Part shown: piece after piece, positions 59,942 to 64,000 of the stretch | How the letters are laid out: the number at the start of each line of letters is the position of its first letter | How positions within the stretch are numbered: position 1 is the first letter of the stretch | Assembly (NCBI GenBank): GCA_035341665.1 | Contig: DAOQVR010000007.1 | Coordinates: forward strand, 1-64,000 | Origin: DAOQVR01 sp035341665 | GTDB taxonomy: Bacteria; Chloroflexota; Anaerolineae; JAAYZQ01 | Direction of reading: 5' to 3' | Length of the DNA: 64,000 nt | The notes under the pieces: model-generated | Told to the model about the DNA's origin: nothing | Seen by the model: only the letters and a program-made list of their open reading frames with translations | Databases searched by the model: none | Translations under genes and position numbers: made by a program

Positions 59942-61359
59942 GGTTGCAGCCCCGCGATGCGGAGTCCGTCCTCCAGGATGGGCCGCACTCGCTCTTGCTC
60001 GGTCGTCTCGCAGTAGACGCGCAGGATCGGCTCCGTGCCCGAGAAGCGGATCAGCAGCCAGCCACCGTCGGCCAGCCCGAACTTGAAGCCGTCGGACGTA
60101 TCGAGCCCGGTGACACCCAGCCCACCGATGGTCGAAGGGCGGTAATCCAGGATGTGCTGCCTGGTGGCCTCCCGCAGCTCAGGAGAGAACCGGCTGTCGA
60201 TCCGGTCGTAGTAGTGCGGGCCGACCAGGCTATAGAGGTGATCAATGAGTTGTGACGGTGTCTTGCCGAGGCGCACCATCAGGTCGAGGATATAGAGGCC
60301 GGCGAGGATACCATCCCTTTCCGGCACATGTCCCCGGAACGCATAGCCGCCGCTTTCTTCGCCGCCCAGCAACGCGTTCGTCTGCTGGAACTTGGGCGCG
60401 ACGTACTTGAAGCCGACGCCGGTCTGGTAGACCGGTACGCCGTACAGGGCGCCCAGCTTCTCCAGCATCGATGTCGTGGAGAGCGTCTTGATGATGGCCC
60501 CTCGCTCTCCCCGCACTTCGAGGAAGTACATCGCGAGCAGGGCATAGACCTGGAGCTGGTTGACGAAGCGGCCGTGCTCGTCGCCCACGCCCACCCTATC
60601 GGCGTCCCCGTCGTTGATGATCGCGACGTCGGCCTTGACCCGGCGTACCTTAGCGAGCCCGACATCGATGTTTGGTGGGATTGGCTCCGGCCGGCTCATC
60701 TCCGGGAAGAGGGGGTTGCGCTCCGCGTGGATCTCGACGATCCGGGTCCTGCCGCCGCCCAGCAGGCGAGGAAACCAACCCGCCCCGTTTCCCCACATGG
60801 CGTCGACCACCACTGTGAGGCCGGCGTCCTTGATGGGGCGCACGTCGATCAGCCGGCCCAGCTGCTCCAGGTAGGCCGGCGCGGGGTCAAAGTACTCGAT
60901 CAGCCCCAGCTCCAGTCCCTCCCGGAGGGCCGTCCGCCGGACGCCGTCGGCGGGAGGAATGCGCTGCTCAATCTCCACCAGGCCTTCAGGGGCTATGGCG
61001 CCCCCGTGCTCGTCCCGGACTTTGAAGCCGTTGTCCGCGGGCGGGTTGTGACTGGCCGTGATGTTCACCGCCGCGGCTGCCTTCTGTGCGACGACCGCAT
61101 AGGAGATGACCGGTGTAGGCGTTGCCCCCTGCGTGACCAGGGCGCGAAAGCCGTGCGCGGCCAGGACCTCGGCTGCGGCCACGGCAAAGTGCTCGCTGCC
61201 GAATCGCCGGTCGTGCCCAACAATGATCCGCTCTCCGCCCTTGCCCTGCGCCTGCAGATACGAAGCGAATCCTTGAGCACACCGGCGCACATTGTCGAAC
61301 GTATACTCCTCGGCGATGCGGCCGCGCCAGCCGTCTGTGCCAAACACGATGTCTGTCAT
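59938..61359 (-). CDS. Phosphoglucomutase/phosphomannomutase family protein
   Basis: This 473-residue alpha-D-phosphohexomutase has the phosphoserine loop ITASHNP with Ser103, metal-binding NDGDADRVGVGD and sugar-binding GGEESGGYAF. Domain 4 has the phosphate-binding LIRFSGTEPILRVYCE. Next to gmd and rmd it likely converts mannose-6-phosphate to mannose-1-phosphate for GDP-mannose, though it may also act on glucose phosphates. It lies 25 bases after gmd. Confidence 0.93.
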   Translation of the reverse strand: MTDIVFGTDGWRGRIAEEYTFDNVRRCAQGFASYLQAQGKGGERIIVGHDRRFGSEHFAVAAAEVLAAHGFRALVTQGATPTPVISYAVVAQKAAAAVNITASHNPPADNGFKVRDEHGGAIAPEGLVEIEQRIPPADGVRRTALREGLELGLIEYFDPAPAYLEQLGRLIDVRPIKDAGLTVVVDAMWGNGAGWFPRLLGGGRTRIVEIHAERNPLFPEMSRPEPIPPNIDVGLAKVRRVKADVAIINDGDADRVGVGDEHGRFVNQLQVYALLAMYFLEVRGERGAIIKTLSTTSMLEKLGALYGVPVYQTGVGFKYVAPKFQQTNALLGGEESGGYAFRGHVPERDGILAGLYILDLMVRLGKTPSQLIDHLYSLVGPHYYDRIDSRFSPELREATRQHILDYRPSTIGGLGVTGLDTSDGFKFGLADGGWLLIRFSGTEPILRVYCETTEQERVRPILEDGLRIAGLQP

Positions 61360-61384
61360 GACGTTTCCTACGGTTTTCCCCTTC

Positions 61385-62392
61385 TCAACGGCGCAGCGTC
61401 GTCATCTCGGTCACGTCCGGGAAGCGCTCCCCCTGTTCGAGGGCCTGGACGTCCGCATCCACCATCATGGTGATCAACTCACGGAAGCTGACCTGTGGCT
61501 CCCAACCCATCTGAAGACGGGCCTTGGTGGAATCGCCCACCAACAGATCGACCTCAGCGGGGCGGAAGAAGCGAGGATCGCTCACCACATAGTCCCTGTA
61601 GTCGAGCCCTGCGTGCTCGAAGGCCACCGAGCATATCTCGGCGATGGAGTGGGTCTCGCCTGTGGCGACGACGTAGTTGTCGGGCCTATCCTGCTGCACC
61701 ATCATCCACATAGCGCGGACATAGTCGCCGGCGAAGCCGAGGTCCCGCTTGGACTCAAGGTTGCCCAGGCGCAGCTCGTGAGCCCGTCCACTCTTGATGG
61801 CCGCGACGCCCAACGAGATCTTGCGCTCGACGAACTCGATCCCACGGCGGGGGGACCCGTGATTGAAAAGGATGCCCGAGCTGGCGTGCAGGCCATAGCT
61901 CTCGCGGTAGTTGATGGTGATCCAGTGGCCGTAGACCTTGGCCACCCCGTAGGGGCTGCGCGGGTAGAAGGGCGTCCGTTCTGTCTGTGGCACTTCCTGG
62001 ACCTTGCCGAACATCTCGCTGGAGCTGGCCTGGTAGTAGCGGATGTCCCTGTCGACCATCATGATGGCGTCCAGCAGGCGCGTGACACCCAGGGCAGTCA
62101 CCTCCCCGGTCAGCACCGGCTGCTGCCAGGAGGTGGGCACGAACGACTGGGCGGCCAGGTTGTACACTTCCGCCGGCCGGAACTCGCGCAGGACACCGAT
62201 GAGCGATGCCTCGTCCAGCAAGTCCCCATGCACCAGGGTGATCGTGTTCTGGATATGCCGCAGGCGTCCCAGGTTGACCAGGGAGCTGCGGCGCACCATG
62301 CCGATGACCTCGTACCCCTGGCTGAGCAGGAACTCGGCCAGATAGGACCCGTCCTGCCCCGTGATTCCTGTGATCAGTGCTCTTTTCGGCAT
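61385..62392 (-). CDS. gmd: GDP-mannose 4,6-dehydratase
   Basis: This 335-residue short-chain dehydrogenase makes GDP-4-keto-6-deoxy-D-mannose. NAD(P)-binding TGITGQDGSYLAEFLL is at the start. YNLAAQSFVPTSW, YQASSSEMFGK and the catalytic SPYGVAKVYGHW are characteristic, as are FNHGSPRRGIEFVERKI and FRPAEVD. ATG 62392 follows GGTGGAGAC, and the gene overlaps the end of rmd by 19 bases. Together the pair makes GDP-D-rhamnose or a related sugar. Confidence 0.95.
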   Translation of the reverse strand: MPKRALITGITGQDGSYLAEFLLSQGYEVIGMVRRSSLVNLGRLRHIQNTITLVHGDLLDEASLIGVLREFRPAEVYNLAAQSFVPTSWQQPVLTGEVTALGVTRLLDAIMMVDRDIRYYQASSSEMFGKVQEVPQTERTPFYPRSPYGVAKVYGHWITINYRESYGLHASSGILFNHGSPRRGIEFVERKISLGVAAIKSGRAHELRLGNLESKRDLGFAGDYVRAMWMMVQQDRPDNYVVATGETHSIAEICSVAFEHAGLDYRDYVVSDPRFFRPAEVDLLVGDSTKARLQMGWEPQVSFRELITMMVDADVQALEQGERFPDVTEMTTLRR

Positions 62393-63336
62393 GTCTCCAC
62401 CCGCCAATACTCCAGGATATCCCGCAGGCTCTGCTCGAAGGGGATCTTGGCCTGCCACCCGGTTCGCGCCCGGATGCGTGCTGCGTCGCAGACGATGTCG
62501 GGCGTTTCTGAGGCACGCAGTCGCTGCGGGTCCCGACGCACCTCGATGGGCACCCGGCTGAAGGCCAGCATCGTATCCAGCAGCTCCTGAACCGAATGCG
62601 AGAGGCCGGAGCCTATGTTGTAGACCTCGCCCGGCTCGCCCTGCTCGATCAGCCGGGCATAGGCCCGGACCACATCTCGGACGTCGCTGAAATCGCGGCG
62701 AACCGCCAGGTTCCCGACCTCGATGACAGCCGGGCAAAGGCCCTGCTCCGCGGCGGCGATCTGGCTGGCGAAGTCAGGTGCCACGAACCCTGTCCTCTGC
62801 CTTGGCCCGATGTGATTGAAAGGACGCGCGCGCACCACGTCGAGGCCGCGCGCCAGATGATACTGGAGGCCCATCAGGTCCTGGGCTACCTTACTCAAGG
62901 CGTAGGCACTCAGAGGGCGCAGGGGAGTCGCCTCATCGACCGGCAGGTCCCCAGGAGCGATCTGCCCATACTCCTCGCTCGATCCCACGACCAGTACGCG
63001 GCACTTGGGGCAGACGAGAGAGACTCCCTCCAGGACATTGAGCTGCACCCGGATGTTCGTCTCCAACGTCCCCCAGGGATCGATCCGCGAGGCGGACACG
63101 AGTGGCTGGGCTGCCAGGTGAACGATTGCGTCAGGCCGGGCCTCTTCCAGGATAAAGGTCATGACCTCCAGGCGCGAGAGCTCTGCCGGGTAGAGCTCCA
63201 GTCGCTCTCGAAGAGGCGCGATCGAGCCGGTGGGCCCAAAGACCGTGCCAGCGACCTGCCAGTCGTTCGCTTCCAGCAGGTGCTCGGCCAGGTGGCTGCC
63301 GACAAAACCCGAGATCCCGGTGATGAGTACCTTCAA
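62374..63336 (-). CDS. rmd: GDP-4-keto-6-deoxy-D-mannose reductase-like epimerase
   Basis: This 320-residue extended SDR has VLITGISGFVGSHLAEHLLE, IVHLAAQPLV, VGSSEEYG and catalytic SAYALSKVAQD. RPFNHIGPRQRTGFVAPDF and RRDFSDVRDVV are typical of GDP-D-rhamnose-forming reductases. The start is TTG 63336, after CAGGAAACATC. The 178-residue upstream extension is a shadow crossing the promoter. Its partner gmd follows directly. Confidence 0.88.
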   Translation of the reverse strand: MKVLITGISGFVGSHLAEHLLEANDWQVAGTVFGPTGSIAPLRERLELYPAELSRLEVMTFILEEARPDAIVHLAAQPLVSASRIDPWGTLETNIRVQLNVLEGVSLVCPKCRVLVVGSSEEYGQIAPGDLPVDEATPLRPLSAYALSKVAQDLMGLQYHLARGLDVVRARPFNHIGPRQRTGFVAPDFASQIAAAEQGLCPAVIEVGNLAVRRDFSDVRDVVRAYARLIEQGEPGEVYNIGSGLSHSVQELLDTMLAFSRVPIEVRRDPQRLRASETPDIVCDAARIRARTGWQAKIPFEQSLRDILEYWRVETCRKEH

Positions 63337-63381
63337 GATGTTTCCTGTGTGTGGAGCTCGATGGCCTCCAGGTGTCCGCTG

Positions 63382-63410
63382 ATTATACTCCACCTCCTGC
63401 CTCATCGCAA
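63382..63410 (-). promoter_or_regulatory. Promoter for the rmd-gmd glycan operon
   Basis: On the minus strand, TTGCGA (63410-63405), 17 bases, TATAAT (63387-63382), about 45 bases before TTG 63336. Confidence 0.8.
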
Positions 63411-63512
63411 AGAGCGGGCCGCCCATGCCCCTCTGGGTCCCCGGGAAGGGCGGCGGACAGGCGAGGCAGTGCGCGACGCAAGGCACAGCGTCCCGTCTGC
63501 TGTCCACCGTCC

Positions 63513-63541
63513 TTGCGATGTCGGGCGTTTGGTGGTAGAAT
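63513..63541 (+). promoter_or_regulatory. Promoter for the TPR gene
   Basis: TTGCGA (63513-63518), 17 bases, TAGAAT (63536-63541), 29 bases before ATG 63571. The -35 is identical to that of the divergent rmd promoter. Confidence 0.75.
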
Positions 63542-63570
63542 CGGCGCGGGAGGAAGCCAGCGAACTCGCC

Positions 63571-64000
63571 ATGTCGACACCCAGACCCGGCCTGCAGAGG
63601 TTTCGCGATGCGGGCAGCGCCAACACCGCAGTCCAGGTCGAAGCAGCCCGGATCGCTGCCCGGCGCGGCAACCGCGAGGAGGCCGGGCAGTTTCTGCGGT
63701 CGGCTGTGAAGACAGACCCGCGCTGCACCGAAGCGTGGCTCGGCCTGGCGTGGCTTGCGGAGAGCAGCGAGGAGCGCCGGCGGTATCTGCGCCAGGTGCT
63801 TGCCTTGGACCCAGGCAACGTCCGGGCGCGGGCTGAAATGGTGCGCCTTGGGCAGAGCGCGCCTTCGCACGAGGCCGCCGCGACGGCAGCCGGGCAGAGT
63901 GCCCCTCCTGCGCCCAAGCCTGCCCCCCTATCGCCCATGCCGGTGAAGGGCATCTCCCAGCGACCGGGCTCGAGCCGTCGCGCTGTGACACGGGATGGCC
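63571..64000 (+). CDS. TPR-like repeat protein, 3' end outside the window
   Basis: At least 143 residues are open to the end of the window. Residues 23-95 show tetratricopeptide-like helices: ARIAARRGNREEAGQFLRSA, TDPRCTEAWLGLAWLAES and RRYLRQVLALDPGNVRARAE. A Pro/Ala-rich linker follows (APPAPKPAPLSPMP), as in proteins where TPR units precede a membrane or other domain. ATG 63571 has GGGAGGAAG 13 bases upstream and a promoter at 63513-63541. The function is unknown. Confidence 0.75.
   Translation, partial: MSTPRPGLQRFRDAGSANTAVQVEAARIAARRGNREEAGQFLRSAVKTDPRCTEAWLGLAWLAESSEERRRYLRQVLALDPGNVRARAEMVRLGQSAPSHEAAATAAGQSAPPAPKPAPLSPMPVKGISQRPGSSRRAVTRDG

Noticed and set aside
1..64000. CRISPR arrays, tRNA or rRNA genes, transposases, integrases, attachment sites
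   Set aside because: Scanned by eye; no regularly spaced repeats, no rRNA cores and no mobile-element proteins among the translated frames.

Overview
The window is a GC-rich (roughly 64%), densely coding bacterial chromosome segment holding about 60 protein genes. I see no rRNA, tRNA, CRISPR array, transposase or prophage gene. The gene set suggests an uncultured or environmental Chloroflexota (Anaerolineae-like) bacterium. The clues are a DUF5679 zinc ribbon fused to topoisomerase I, several small zinc-ribbon membrane proteins with Ala/Glu/Pro-rich linkers, an LCP protein with a Thr/Pro stalk, pseudo-PP2C/propeller proteins, and the absence of recognisable LPS or outer-membrane assembly genes. 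The phylum is an inference from style and gene order, not a database result.

Layout. 1-8.6 kb (+): an accessory catabolic operon with a trans-sulfuration-type PLP enzyme, an MFS transporter, an Ntn-type C45 hydrolase, two Fe-S proteins, a DUF169-like protein and a D-cysteine desulfhydrase/ACC-deaminase-like enzyme. 8.6-16.3 kb (+): housekeeping genes ffh, rpsP, khpA, rimM, dprA, a mannose-1-phosphate guanylyltransferase and topA. 16.4-19.7 kb (+): a two-gene membrane unit whose second protein joins a degenerate PP2C domain to a beta-propeller. 19.8-24.0 kb (-): DUF58, mnmE, LCP. 24.1-27.9 kb (-): rpmH-rnpA-yidD-(PQQ-propeller lipoprotein)-yidC-jag. 28.2-29.7 kb (+): a tiny Lys-rich protein, an isochorismatase-like hydrolase and a GNAT. 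29.8-40.8 kb (-): an oligopeptide-type ABC importer (binding protein and two permeases, no ATPases), a nadC-nadA fusion, nadB, a nitroreductase, a GNAT cut by a stop codon, a methyltransferase and a carotenoid-desaturase-like flavoenzyme. 40.9-42.1 kb (+): recF. 42.2-45.2 kb (-): a rubredoxin-like protein, a polyprenyl-phosphate sugar transferase and a glycosyltransferase. 45.2-49.4 kb (-): COG3375 GNAT, M20 peptidase, PIG-L deacetylase and an RlmD-like enzyme lacking its catalytic cysteine. 49.5-52.0 kb (-): four small membrane proteins. 52.0-55.7 kb (-): a GT-C-like membrane protein, a PHP phosphatase and a dGTPase. 55.8-63.4 kb (-): a deoxysugar/glycan operon (rmd, gmd, phosphohexomutase, tatD, polyprenyl diphosphate synthase, GT2, GT4). 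From 63.57 kb a TPR protein starts (+) and runs off the end.

How the parts fit. manC (12.8 kb), the phosphohexomutase, gmd and rmd could supply GDP-mannose and GDP-6-deoxyhexose to the glycosyltransferases and the polyprenyl-phosphate sugar transferase, with a polyprenyl diphosphate synthase for the lipid carrier. NadB plus the NadC-NadA fusion make the aspartate-to-nicotinate-mononucleotide route in two adjacent genes. Most genes lie in tight ATGA/GTGA-overlapping operons. Thirteen promoter-like pairs were read by eye. Twelve have 16-17 nt spacing except recF (18 nt), and ten of the thirteen have a -35 of the form TTGCnn. At least two genes (recF and the COG3375 GNAT) place the start codon 6-7 nt after the -10, which predicts leaderless mRNAs.

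The most notable observations are the NadC-NadA fusion, the Cys-to-Ser change in the RlmD nucleophile, the pseudophosphatase-propeller protein, a dispersed palindromic repeat translated in frame inside an Fe-S oxidoreductase, a stop codon in a GNAT whose 3' end is still conserved, and the leaderless/TTGC promoter pattern.
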